From positions 1 through 64,000 of the forward strand of contig NZ_OLKL01000027.1 of the NCBI RefSeq assembly GCF_900291015.1: DNA of 64,000 nt, given 5' to 3'. The stretch is from Pseudomonas persica (GTDB taxonomy: Bacteria; Pseudomonadota; Gammaproteobacteria; Pseudomonadales; Pseudomonadaceae). This document shows positions 45,464 to 54,157 of this stretch, in pieces. The position numbers were made by a program, and so were the translations under genes. A model generated the notes under the pieces. That model was not told the origin of the DNA and did not search any database. It saw only the letters and a list, made by a program, of their open reading frames with translations. How positions within the stretch are numbered: the stretch's first letter is position 1; every line of letters starts with the position of its first letter.

Positions 45464-47044
45464 ATGCCAATAAAAATCTCCCTGAAGAGACTGTTCGTCC
45501 TTACTTGCGCCTTAAAAGTCGGTAGCTCATTTGTTGGTTGGTATCTGCATGAGCCCTGGATCTTCGGCCTTCTGCTGCCCTTGTGCTTCATGGCAGCGTA
45601 CATGCTCATTGGTTATCGGCTGCGTGATAGCGACATTTCGGCAGAGAAGTTCGCGGACTCGTGTTACTACCTGGGCTTCATCTTCACTATCTCCTCAATC
45701 ATCTTCTCGCTCTTCGACCTGCCTAATATCGGTACCGACCTGACCACCATTGCCGTGCGCTTCGGCGCAGCCATGGTGAGTACCGTGCTGGGCTTAGCGG
45801 TACGCGTGACCCTGGTGAGCTTCCGGCCGAGTACTGACGATGCTCTAAGCAATGTTGAGGATCAGGTGATCAATGCCTCGCGGAAGTTGGCTGATGAGTT
45901 TCAGAAGTCTCTTGAGCGGCTGGTCGACTTCCGCGCAGATGTAATGCGCGCCACCGACGAGACGGTGACAGCGGTTAAGGAGCAGATCCTCGCGATGTCG
46001 GAGGCGCATCAGGCCAAGACCACGGAATTCTTTGCAACCATAACTCAGCACAACAAGGAAATGATGCTGGGGTTGATGCAAGACGTCCGCACTACTGCGC
46101 TGGGCATGACTCAGATCATCACGGAATATGAAGCAGTCGCCAAAGATGCGACTGAACGAATCGATCAGTCGGTAGTGACTTTTGTTGATGGGCTGGTAAC
46201 CCGTCTGGATGAGGTACAGTTCCCGGATGACCTGTTCTCCAATCGACTGGAGGGCGCCGTGACGCAGCTGGGCGTAGTCACCGAAACTGCAACCGACAGC
46301 CTCAAGTCGGTGACTCTCGATGTGCAAGGCTCTGCGCGCTTGGTCAACAACTCCATCAAGCGCATCAACGAAAAGCTGGAAAGCATGGGCAGCGTGCTGG
46401 ACGACGTGCACCAGGTCGGTGCCAGCTTGGAGGTACTGACCAAGTTGCTGCAAACCCAGCAAGAAACTGTGCTTCAGGAGATGGGCCAGCAATCCCAGTC
46501 CCTGATCGCCGTCGTGGATGCGCAACAAGAGTCGCTAAATGCCCAATTGGGCTCGCAACTGGGGGCCACCACGCAACTCACCAGTTCCATTCAAGTGCTC
46601 GCTGAGGCGATGGGCCAGACCGTGGCATCGGTTGCCAAGATCCACCAGGTAGCCGAGCAGCAAGGCAGTAGTACTGAAGAGATCAAAAAGGCCAGCCAGG
46701 AACTGGTGGCAACTCTCCAACACAGCGTCCCGCAACTGCTGACGGTGGTCAGTCAATCGAGCCAGCACGCCGAGTTAGCGAATCACGAGCACCAACAGGT
46801 CAAGGCTATGGGTCAGCAGGTTCTTCAAAGTCTTAGCCGGCTGGTGGAGCTCAGCTCTTCTCACCTTGAGTCCAATAGTGGTCTGGCCCGACTTGAGCAA
46901 CTGGATAGTGTACAGCGCAGGCTGGACGTCATCAGTGATCATCTTGAGAAAACGCCGCTGGGCGGCGAGAACGTGGTGCCATTCAGCCCGCCAGCAGGCG
47001 GAACTGATGATCGGCAGGTTCAACCGGAATCAAGCAGCAGCTGA
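45464..47044 (+). CDS. MotA/TolQ/ExbB-like membrane protein with long coiled-coil tail
   Basis: 526 residues. Four membrane helices occur in the first 125 residues (about 10-28, 31-51, 67-87 and 97-121). The last has the small-residue pattern R-F-G-A-A-M-V-S-T-V-L-G-L-A, reminiscent of the MotA/ExbB pore helices. About 380 residues of helical, Gln/Glu/Ser-rich sequence follow, with no enzymatic motif. A long cytoplasmic tail on a MotA-like stator is the hallmark of ZorA in the Zorya defence system. I infer a stator-type channel subunit, paired with the MotB-like protein encoded next. Confidence 0.68.
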   Translation: MPIKISLKRLFVLTCALKVGSSFVGWYLHEPWIFGLLLPLCFMAAYMLIGYRLRDSDISAEKFADSCYYLGFIFTISSIIFSLFDLPNIGTDLTTIAVRFGAAMVSTVLGLAVRVTLVSFRPSTDDALSNVEDQVINASRKLADEFQKSLERLVDFRADVMRATDETVTAVKEQILAMSEAHQAKTTEFFATITQHNKEMMLGLMQDVRTTALGMTQIITEYEAVAKDATERIDQSVVTFVDGLVTRLDEVQFPDDLFSNRLEGAVTQLGVVTETATDSLKSVTLDVQGSARLVNNSIKRINEKLESMGSVLDDVHQVGASLEVLTKLLQTQQETVLQEMGQQSQSLIAVVDAQQESLNAQLGSQLGATTQLTSSIQVLAEAMGQTVASVAKIHQVAEQQGSSTEEIKKASQELVATLQHSVPQLLTVVSQSSQHAELANHEHQQVKAMGQQVLQSLSRLVELSSSHLESNSGLARLEQLDSVQRRLDVISDHLEKTPLGGENVVPFSPPAGGTDDRQVQPESSSS

Positions 47045-47068
47045 CACTGAGTCCTGGAGCAGCCTGAA

Positions 47069-48154
47069 ATGGCATCGAACAATGACCAAATCTTCCAGCT
47101 ATCGCTGACGGAGATCGCCCTGACCCTTATCTTTATGCTGATGCTTCTGCTCGGCTTCATGGTGTTTCAAAAGACTCAGGAGAACCAGAAACTGCAAGAG
47201 CAGCTCCACGCCATCGATGGGATCGATACCAAGATGGCGCAGCTGGACAAGGCCAAGACTCAGCTCATCGATGAGATCAAAGCCCACAGCTCGCGCAATC
47301 CTGACGAGGTGATCAGCCAGTTACTCGAAGCGGGTCAGGCAAAGCAGGACGTTGTGCGATTGAAGCAGCTACTGGACGAGCAGGAACAGAAGATTACCGC
47401 CCTTGGTGAGCTACAGAAAATGGTGGAGGCGGCGGGCGGCGACGGCGGTCAGCTCGTGAAGAAACGGGTCGAAGATGCTATGGCCTTAGCAACATCGTTA
47501 AAAGAGGCGGTGCAGAAGTCGCTGAAGGATCCTCAGGACGTCGACAAAGCCAATGACGTCAAGTTTCTCAAAGAGCAAGTCGAGGCATCGCTTGGCAAGC
47601 TCGACGCCTTGGAGCAATTTCTGGATGAATCCCCGGACCTCGCCAGCCTTGAAGGCAGGAGCAGCCTCGAGAAGATGCAGAAACTGGCGGAGGAGTACCA
47701 GCACTTCACGGCGATGCAAGCTGATCCGGGCAACCCTATTGCCGTGAAGAAAGAAAACGCTGACCTTAAAGGCCAGGTGCTCTACCTCAAGCACCGCTTG
47801 GAGGCTAATGGTGGCATGGACTTCCCCCCGTGCTGGGCGGACGAAAAGACTGGAAAGGTGCAAATGCTCTTCACGCTGGAGCTGCGAGAGAGCGACTTGA
47901 GCCTTGAGTCTGCGTGGCCTGAAAGCCGGCAGGCAGATGCCGAAGCCCTGCCTAACATCGATCAGGTAATGAGTCGGCCAGTGAGCAGTTATAACGATTT
48001 CCTGCGAGCGGTAAAGCCTATTGCCGATCTCAGTCGTGCTCAGAACTGCCGACACTACGTTCGACTTAAAAACGCGATCAACGATGCAATCACCTCGGAT
48101 CGCCGGCGCCTGAGCATCGAAGGTTATTTCTACAAAATTGAGGTGCGTCGGTAA
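47069..48154 (+). CDS. MotB-like single-TM protein with coiled coil and C-terminal domain
   Basis: 361 residues. One N-terminal membrane helix at about 13-33 (L-T-E-I-A-L-T-L-I-F-M-L-M-L) has a Glu near its start in place of the usual MotB Asp. A long coiled coil follows (about 34-250), then a compact C-terminal domain with F-P-P-C-W-A-D-E and C-R-H-Y-V-R-L, in the place where OmpA-like peptidoglycan-binding domains usually sit. I do not recognise this domain. It closes the five-gene operon and is best read as the partner of the MotA-like protein. Confidence 0.68.
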   Translation: MASNNDQIFQLSLTEIALTLIFMLMLLLGFMVFQKTQENQKLQEQLHAIDGIDTKMAQLDKAKTQLIDEIKAHSSRNPDEVISQLLEAGQAKQDVVRLKQLLDEQEQKITALGELQKMVEAAGGDGGQLVKKRVEDAMALATSLKEAVQKSLKDPQDVDKANDVKFLKEQVEASLGKLDALEQFLDESPDLASLEGRSSLEKMQKLAEEYQHFTAMQADPGNPIAVKKENADLKGQVLYLKHRLEANGGMDFPPCWADEKTGKVQMLFTLELRESDLSLESAWPESRQADAEALPNIDQVMSRPVSSYNDFLRAVKPIADLSRAQNCRHYVRLKNAINDAITSDRRRLSIEGYFYKIEVRR

Positions 48155-48547
48155 CGACGCCGTCGTTTGGGCCAGGCTGGCCATGTGGTCTCCTGCCCGG
48201 CCGTCCTTCGGGCGGTCGCTCATTCCCCCTATTTGGACACTGTACGATTGCATGATGGAGGGCGGTAACTCGAGCGTTTCGAAATTATCTGCCCTCGGCA
48301 GCACGCAACCGCCTCTAGCGGGTTCAGCATCGTTGAGGTGCAAACCCTCGACCTTTGGCTATCTCTCCCAGCCCAGCAAGGAGGCAATACCGACACAGCG
48401 GGCCAGAGGGATCGGGCAATTGCTGCCGCATCAGTGTGTGCCGACCTGATTTACGTAAGGTGAGTTGGGGGGGACGCTTACGATCGTCGCCCCTGTGCGT
48501 ACGATGTCCGCACTCGCATGAACAGAGGCTTCTACCGAACGATAGCG
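48155..48547. other. Convergent intergenic region
   Basis: 393 bases between the MotB-like gene and the DUF2075 gene, which face each other. A hairpin CCGTCC-TTC-GGGCGG at 48201-48215, with one G-T pair, may end the operon. No gene was recognised. Confidence 0.45.
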
Positions 48548-50416
48548 TCAATGATTGCTGTGTTGGTTAAGCCGACTCTCAAAGTAATGCGCAGTCTCTT
48601 TGTCGGTGCAGTACAGGTAGCAACCCTTCATCCCGCGTGTCATCAGTGTTCGGTATGTATTCTTGATGATCAGGTCTGTTTCATTTTTCGCGAGGGTAGG
48701 TTGCTCTTTCATCATTTTTTTCCAGCCGCGAATCGATTTATCGTGCTTGTCGCGCTCATCCGGGGACGTTACTACCTTACCGTCACGTACGACTAGGTCT
48801 GGCCCGATGATCACCCCGATGTAGTCGACTTCCAAACCTTGGCAGGTATGAATGCAGCCAACCTGTTCGATGGAGTTCTCAGCGATGATCCATAGGCTGC
48901 CATCCTGATCCAGGTTCCATTGGCGTTTGTAGTCACCAATGACGATATCAGCAGCGGTGGGGTCTTTCTTGCTCAACCAAGGCCAGCAATAGCCCGCGAC
49001 CACACGAGCCTTGTTTCCGTGGTTTTTGTCGTTGATTGCGTCATGCATCGCCTGAGGTGAGTCGAACACCTTAAACTCGTACTCTTGAGTCTCAAGCGTC
49101 GGATTTGCCGTCGAGCGAATGCCTAGCGTGTCATCCAGCCATGCCAGGTAACCGTCAGAACCGCTGCAGCGAAACTGCGAAGACAGCACGTGTTCTTCAA
49201 CCATTGCACCCTTGGCTTTTGCAAAGGCGCGTATCGCCTGCTTGCTGCCGATATCGCTCAAGGTTACACGCTGGTCCTCATCAATAAAGAAAATGGAGCA
49301 TTTCGCTGAGTCAATCAGCTCCTTGATCTGGTTTTCCCCAAGGTTTCCATAAAGCCCGCTTTTCTCATTCAGCCGGTGAGCTTCGTCCACGATAAGCGCA
49401 TCGAATGTGTTGGGCTCAGTGTCGATGAATGCCCCAGAGCCTGAGAAGAAATTCGAGAAATGGCTGCGCTTGATGGTGCCAACCAGTTTGCTTTCGTAGA
49501 CCTTGCGAGGGGCAGCATTCTTGGAGACGTATTTGCTCATCAGCTTCAATTCGGTGAGCTTCACCAGCAGATTGATAGCCAGAACCGTTTTCCCGGTGCC
49601 CGGTCCACCTTCGATGATCATCACCTTGGATGCTTCGTCCGAGGCCTCGCTTGCCGCCGCCAGCGCCGACTCAAAAATTGCTTTCTGATCGTCAATCAAT
49701 ACGAACTCGGGTTTGCCTTTCATCAACCCCCCGAGCGCTTCGGCTAGCGCCTTGGAAGGGCGAATTTTTCCTTCGGACAGCTCGTAAAGAATCTCTTTGT
49801 TGTCGCCATGACTTATGTGCTTTTTCAGAAAGCTTCTGAGTTTACTGAGCTCTTCCGGACCTTTCAGAAATAGCGGAGCCTTGCTGATGTGGGGCTCGTA
49901 GTGAGCTGAATCTATGACGCCGTCGCTGACGTAATTATGAAGGTAGGCACACGGACGGATTTCGATGCTTTTGTCATACACCGCCTCGTTGAAGCCTTCC
50001 AGCAGCGCTGCATATGACCAAACCTGATAGGACGGGTGAATGGTCTCAATGAGGCCGCCACCCAACGCCGTTTTGACGATGGCGTCTTTGGTTGTGGCGT
50101 TGGCCTTGCTCCATTGCTTCAGCTCAATCAGTACGGCCTTTTTTGCCTGGTTTTCGTCGCGACCGGTGAGTAGAAAGTCGATTCGCTTCGACGACTGCGG
50201 AATGTGCAATTCAATGGCCAGGCCTGCATCGCTCGGCAGGCCCTCATCTCTAAGGACCTTGGCCATGTACGTCAGGGATCCTTGCCACGACCTGATTTCC
50301 GAGGAGCCAACGTTCTTGCCAGTAGCTTCCTTGTAATGCCTGAGGATCACCTCCTCAATGTCATCGTTATCGTTGTCTTTAAGAAATTGCTGTTTGGTCG
50401 CAGCGTAAACGATCAC
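48548..50416 (-). CDS. DUF2075 helicase-like ATPase with N-terminal PD-(D/E)xK nuclease
   Basis: 622 residues. The N-terminal domain shows a PD-(D/E)xK-like active site: D80 in R-I-D-F-L-L-T-G and E98-x-K100 in V-L-I-E-L-K. The DUF2075 (UvrD/Schlafen-like SF1) ATPase follows, with Walker A G-G-P-G-T-G-K-T near 270-277, Walker B V-D-E-A-H-R-L and F-I-D-E-D-Q-R. The late motif H-T-C-Q-G-L-E-V-D-Y-I-G-V matches SF1 motif V. It starts 24 bases after the MazG-like gene on the same strand. Nuclease-helicase plus nucleotide-pyrophosphatase pairs are common in phage-defence islands. Confidence 0.85.
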   Translation of the reverse strand: MIVYAATKQQFLKDNDNDDIEEVILRHYKEATGKNVGSSEIRSWQGSLTYMAKVLRDEGLPSDAGLAIELHIPQSSKRIDFLLTGRDENQAKKAVLIELKQWSKANATTKDAIVKTALGGGLIETIHPSYQVWSYAALLEGFNEAVYDKSIEIRPCAYLHNYVSDGVIDSAHYEPHISKAPLFLKGPEELSKLRSFLKKHISHGDNKEILYELSEGKIRPSKALAEALGGLMKGKPEFVLIDDQKAIFESALAAASEASDEASKVMIIEGGPGTGKTVLAINLLVKLTELKLMSKYVSKNAAPRKVYESKLVGTIKRSHFSNFFSGSGAFIDTEPNTFDALIVDEAHRLNEKSGLYGNLGENQIKELIDSAKCSIFFIDEDQRVTLSDIGSKQAIRAFAKAKGAMVEEHVLSSQFRCSGSDGYLAWLDDTLGIRSTANPTLETQEYEFKVFDSPQAMHDAINDKNHGNKARVVAGYCWPWLSKKDPTAADIVIGDYKRQWNLDQDGSLWIIAENSIEQVGCIHTCQGLEVDYIGVIIGPDLVVRDGKVVTSPDERDKHDKSIRGWKKMMKEQPTLAKNETDLIIKNTYRTLMTRGMKGCYLYCTDKETAHYFESRLNQHSNH

Positions 50417-50440
50417 GGGTTGTCCTTAAATGCGTGTTGT

Positions 50441-50824
50441 TCAGAGTCGGTCGTACTTTTTGCTGTTGCTTCTGGCTTTATCGACGGGATACTTCCGGCC
50501 ATTTGAGGCGAGCTTCTGCGTCACTGCTTCGTTGAGGTCAATACCAAGTACGCTGCTAAGGCGAACCAGGTACATCAGTACGTCCGCCAGTTCGTCCTTT
50601 ACGGCCAGACCGATTTCAGGATCTTTAGCTACAGAGAGCGAATCGGCATCGCTCATCCATTGGAAAATCTCGCACAGTTCTCCTACCTCACCAGTGAGCG
50701 CCAGGATGAGATTTTTGGGGGAATGGAACTGCTGCCAGTCGCGATCATCTGCGAACCGTTGGAGGGACGCGGCAAGCTTCACTACGTCAACCAGTGGCGC
50801 GGATGCGCTTTCTGAGTCACTCAC
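50441..50824 (-). CDS. MazG-like nucleotide pyrophosphohydrolase
   Basis: 127 residues of the all-alpha NTP pyrophosphatase superfamily (RS21-C6/dCTPase-like). Metal-binding acidic residues are in L-T-G-E-V-G-E-L-C-E-I-F-Q-W and K-D-E-L-A-D-V-L-M-Y-L. It hydrolyses (d)NTPs to monophosphates, either for house-cleaning or to deplete or sanitise nucleotides. As first gene of a pair with the DUF2075 nuclease-helicase it may have a defence role. The start is at 50824, divergent from the helicase gene at 51121 across about 296 bases that hold both promoters. Confidence 0.88.
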   Translation of the reverse strand: MSDSESASAPLVDVVKLAASLQRFADDRDWQQFHSPKNLILALTGEVGELCEIFQWMSDADSLSVAKDPEIGLAVKDELADVLMYLVRLSSVLGIDLNEAVTQKLASNGRKYPVDKARSNSKKYDRL

Positions 50825-51120
50825 GGGCTATCTCTTTGGCAACGATGGGGACAATGTGTAGGAAATCCGGCCTTGGATTGTAAGGGTTTTTACCGCTTTC
50901 GCAGTTTTTTGTGTTTAGCCTCACCTGTCGGCTACTGGTCGGATTGATGCCAGTGCTCAGCATTTGGCCAAAAGCGAGCACGACAATTCGTCAAACCTAT
51001 GCGGGCCTCGACGGGTTTGTCCTTTTGTCTAATTGGTTAAGGCCGTGCAGGCAATAATGGGCGTGCTACTATATCGCCACCTCTTTCCTGAGACGTCTCT
51101 TCTGCCATCAGGTAATCACC

Positions 51121-54061
51121 ATGGACGACGTAGTCATAACGCATTTGGATGTGTACCAGAGCTGGCAAAACCATCTCTTCAAATTCAGTCTCGACGATCC
51201 CAAGACGAACGTACCCGGGCTGCGCAAACCGCAATTGGCTGCGCTCTATGCCACCTTGGGACATCTGGTGGTTGATCCCTCTTCGACGGCCACAGTGGTT
51301 ATGCCGACCGGTACAGGGAAGACCGACACCATGCTCGCGCTGATCATCGCTGCGAGGATGCCCAGGACCTTGATCTTGGTTCCCTCGGATGCCCTAAGAA
51401 CGCAGTTGGTGGGCAAGTGTACGGAGATGAAGACGCTCCGCTCCGTGGGGGCAGTATCGGACACGGCGCGCAACCCCATTGTTGCAGCCATCGATTCAAA
51501 GCTGTCAGAGGACCAGGTTGCTGATTTGGCTAGCGCCAACATCATTGTGGCCACTCCCCAGGCTCTGTTGTTATTCAAAGAGGCCGCCTTGGAGGCGTTG
51601 GTCAACATGTGCAGCCACCTGATGATCGACGAGGCTCATCATGTCGCCGCTGCCAGCTGGAACCGGATCAAAACCGCCTTCATGGGTAAACCATGTATTC
51701 AGTTCACTGCAACGCCATTCCGGGAGGATGGTCTGGCTCTAGCTGGCAAGATTATCTACAACTACCCGCTCCGGGATGCGCAGCTTGACGGCTATTTCAA
51801 AGGTATCGAGTTCCATCCGGTACGAGAATATAACCTCAAGCTGTCCGATCAGGCCATCGCAGACAAGGCTGTTGAGCTGCTCAGGGCTGACCTCAAGGCT
51901 GGGTATAACCATCTGATGATGGTGCGGGCAAAGTCGCACAAGCGGGCGTCGGACCTGTTTGAGATATACAAGCAGCACCCCGACCTCACGCCGGTACTGA
52001 TTCATAGCAATGTGCCGAATCAGGCTAGGGTGATGGCTGAAATTATCAAGAAGAAGCACCGGATCATCGTGTGCGTCGATATGCTTGGTGAGGGCTTCGA
52101 TCTGCCCGAGCTCAAAATTGCTGCCATTCATGACCAACACCAAAGCCCTGCAGTGACGCTCCAGTTCATTGGCCGGCTGACACGGGTTGATGCGGCCCTA
52201 GGCGATGCCAAGTTCGTGGCGAACATCGCTAACCAGAAGACCGACCATCAGATGGCTGACCTCTATAAGGAGAGTGCTGACTGGGGGGGCAGTCATTCGC
52301 AATGTAAGTGAGAAAAAGGTCAGCCGGGAAATTGAGAAGGCGGACTTCAACGAACAGTTCGCTGAGGGTGACGATGCCCAGGTGATCTTTGGGCTCAACC
52401 CGACCCCCAAAATCAGCGCCGTGGCGTATCACGTCTCTGCCAAAGACTGGACACCGCAGCGGGCGCAGAGTCTGGACGGGCGTAGAGAGGTACTGCAGTA
52501 CTTCTCGATCAATGAGCAAGCCGATACCGTTATTGCGGTAACCCGGCGAGAGACATTAGTTGGCTGGGCTCAGACCGAAGAAATCGTCGATACCAACTGG
52601 AATCTTTACATCGCGTTCTATGACAAAGCGCAGAAAACCCTCTTCATTCACACCTCGGGTGACGACACTCAGGCAACTCGCTTCCTGAACCTTGTGGCCA
52701 AAGACTCCCGTCGCATCAATGGTGAGCCGGCGTTCCGGACGCTCCACGACATCAAGCTGATGAAGCTTCAGAACGTTGGCCTGTCCCGCGCCCGGAAAGA
52801 CCTGCGGTTTACGATGCATGTGGGGCGCGACATCAACCAGGTGATCAGCGATATCGAGAAAGGCAATGCGACAAAGTCGAACATCTTCGCCACTGGTTTT
52901 GAGGATGGAGAACGAACCACCGTAGGCTGCTCGCACAAGGGCAAGATCTGGGAGATGAACTCCTCTCCGATAAACTACTGGGTCGAGTGGTGCAAGCGAA
53001 TGGCGGTCAAACTCAACGACAACACCATTGACCCTGGTGACGTCCTCAAAAATGTCATGCGTGCCGACCAAATCAAGGGCAAATGGCCAGAGGGGCTGTT
53101 CTACGCCGACTGGCCTGTGTCGATCGCGATCGAAAACGAGCAAAGGATCTCGCTGTATTTTCAGGGAGAGACTTTCAACCTGCTCGATGTCGAGCTTGGT
53201 AAGCCTGAGTACATTGATGCACGGACGCTGGAGATCCCCGTCATTGTTGCGGGTAACGAGGGTGAGGAGCGCCGGCTGACCACCATCGCCATCAAATTGT
53301 TGGAGGATGGGTACAAGACCTCTTGCCCAGGTGTGAAGATCCTTTACCCCCACGAAATGCCACTGGATTCTTATCTGGATGGAGAGCCGCTGGTACTTCT
53401 CAAGGTCGACGGATCCATGGTGCAGGGGAACTACCGTCAATACTCGCTCAACAGCATGGATGTAAAACTACCTGCCGGTTTGCTCGAAGCCTGGGATTGG
53501 GGAACGACGAAAATCCATCAGGAGTCCATGCGTGCGGAACGACGCAAGGATTCAGTACAAGGGTTCACTTTCGACAAGATCGCTGACGATTACTCAATCG
53601 TGTTCAACGATGACGGCAAAGGCGAAATCGCTGACCTGGTGGCAATTCGGGAAAACCAGGATGCCATTTACGTCGACCTGTATCACTGCAAATTCTGTCC
53701 TATGACGGATGGCGTGGCTGCGCCTGGGGCGCGCGTCGCCGATGTCTATGAAGTATGCGGTCAGGCATCCAGGTCGGTGAAATGGCTTTACACCGGCGAC
53801 AAGTTCTTCAACCGGCTAATGGATCGCTACCAGCAAGGACTGCTGAAGGACTTCGACAGAATCCTGAAAGGCACGCCTCAGCAGCTGGAGATCCTGCGCA
53901 ACAAATGCCACGACCATGAGCTGATCTTCAAGTTTGTGATCGTGCAGCCTGCGATATCAGCGAAGAAGGTATCGAAGGAGCAACTGGCCGTCTTGGGAAC
54001 GAGCTACTCATACATCAAGAGCATCTCTGGCTCGGACATCAGGGTCATTGTTAGCCCTTGA
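51121..54061 (+). pseudogene. DEAD/DEAH-box helicase with C-terminal nuclease-like domain, frameshifted at a G7 tract
   Basis: Two overlapping frames encode one protein of about 980 residues. The first (51121-52311) has Walker A P-T-G-T-G-K-T (62-68), M-I-D-E-A-H-H, T-A-T-P-F-R-E and the SF2 motif F-I-G-R-L-T-R-V. The second frame continues I-R-N-V-S-E-K-K and ends with G-E-I-A-D-L-V-A-I-R and V-D-L-Y-H-C-K, a likely PD-(D/E)xK nuclease. Removing one G from the seven at 52283-52289 joins them. The rest is intact in both halves, so this is either a recent mutation, a sequencing error or a phase-variable switch. The neighbourhood suggests anti-phage function. Confidence 0.85.
52283..52289 (+). 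repeat. G7 homopolymer at the helicase frameshift
   Basis: Seven consecutive G bases (C-T-G7-C). Six Gs would restore the helicase-nuclease reading frame. Tracts like this slip during replication. Confidence 0.85.
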
Positions 54062-54069
54062 TTGACTTG

Positions 54070-54101
54070 CATCAGCGGAATTGCAGCTGATTCCGCTGAT
54101 G
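54070..54101. terminator. Bidirectional hairpin between convergent genes
   Basis: CATCAGCGGAAT and ATTCCGCTGATG form a perfect 12-bp stem with an 8-base loop. It lies between the helicase stop (54061) and the stop of the opposing 686-aa gene (54158). Confidence 0.75.
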
Positions 54102-54157
54102 TCATGGTTTGATCCGCACCTCCTAGGCTCCCTTTGGTAATAGCCTATAAGTAGGAG

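Noticed and set aside
42518..48154. Canonical Zorya type I or II system
   Set aside because: No ZorC/ZorD helicase-type or ZorE HNH gene lies in the operon, and the MotB-like protein lacks a recognisable OmpA domain. Only the stator-like idea is kept.
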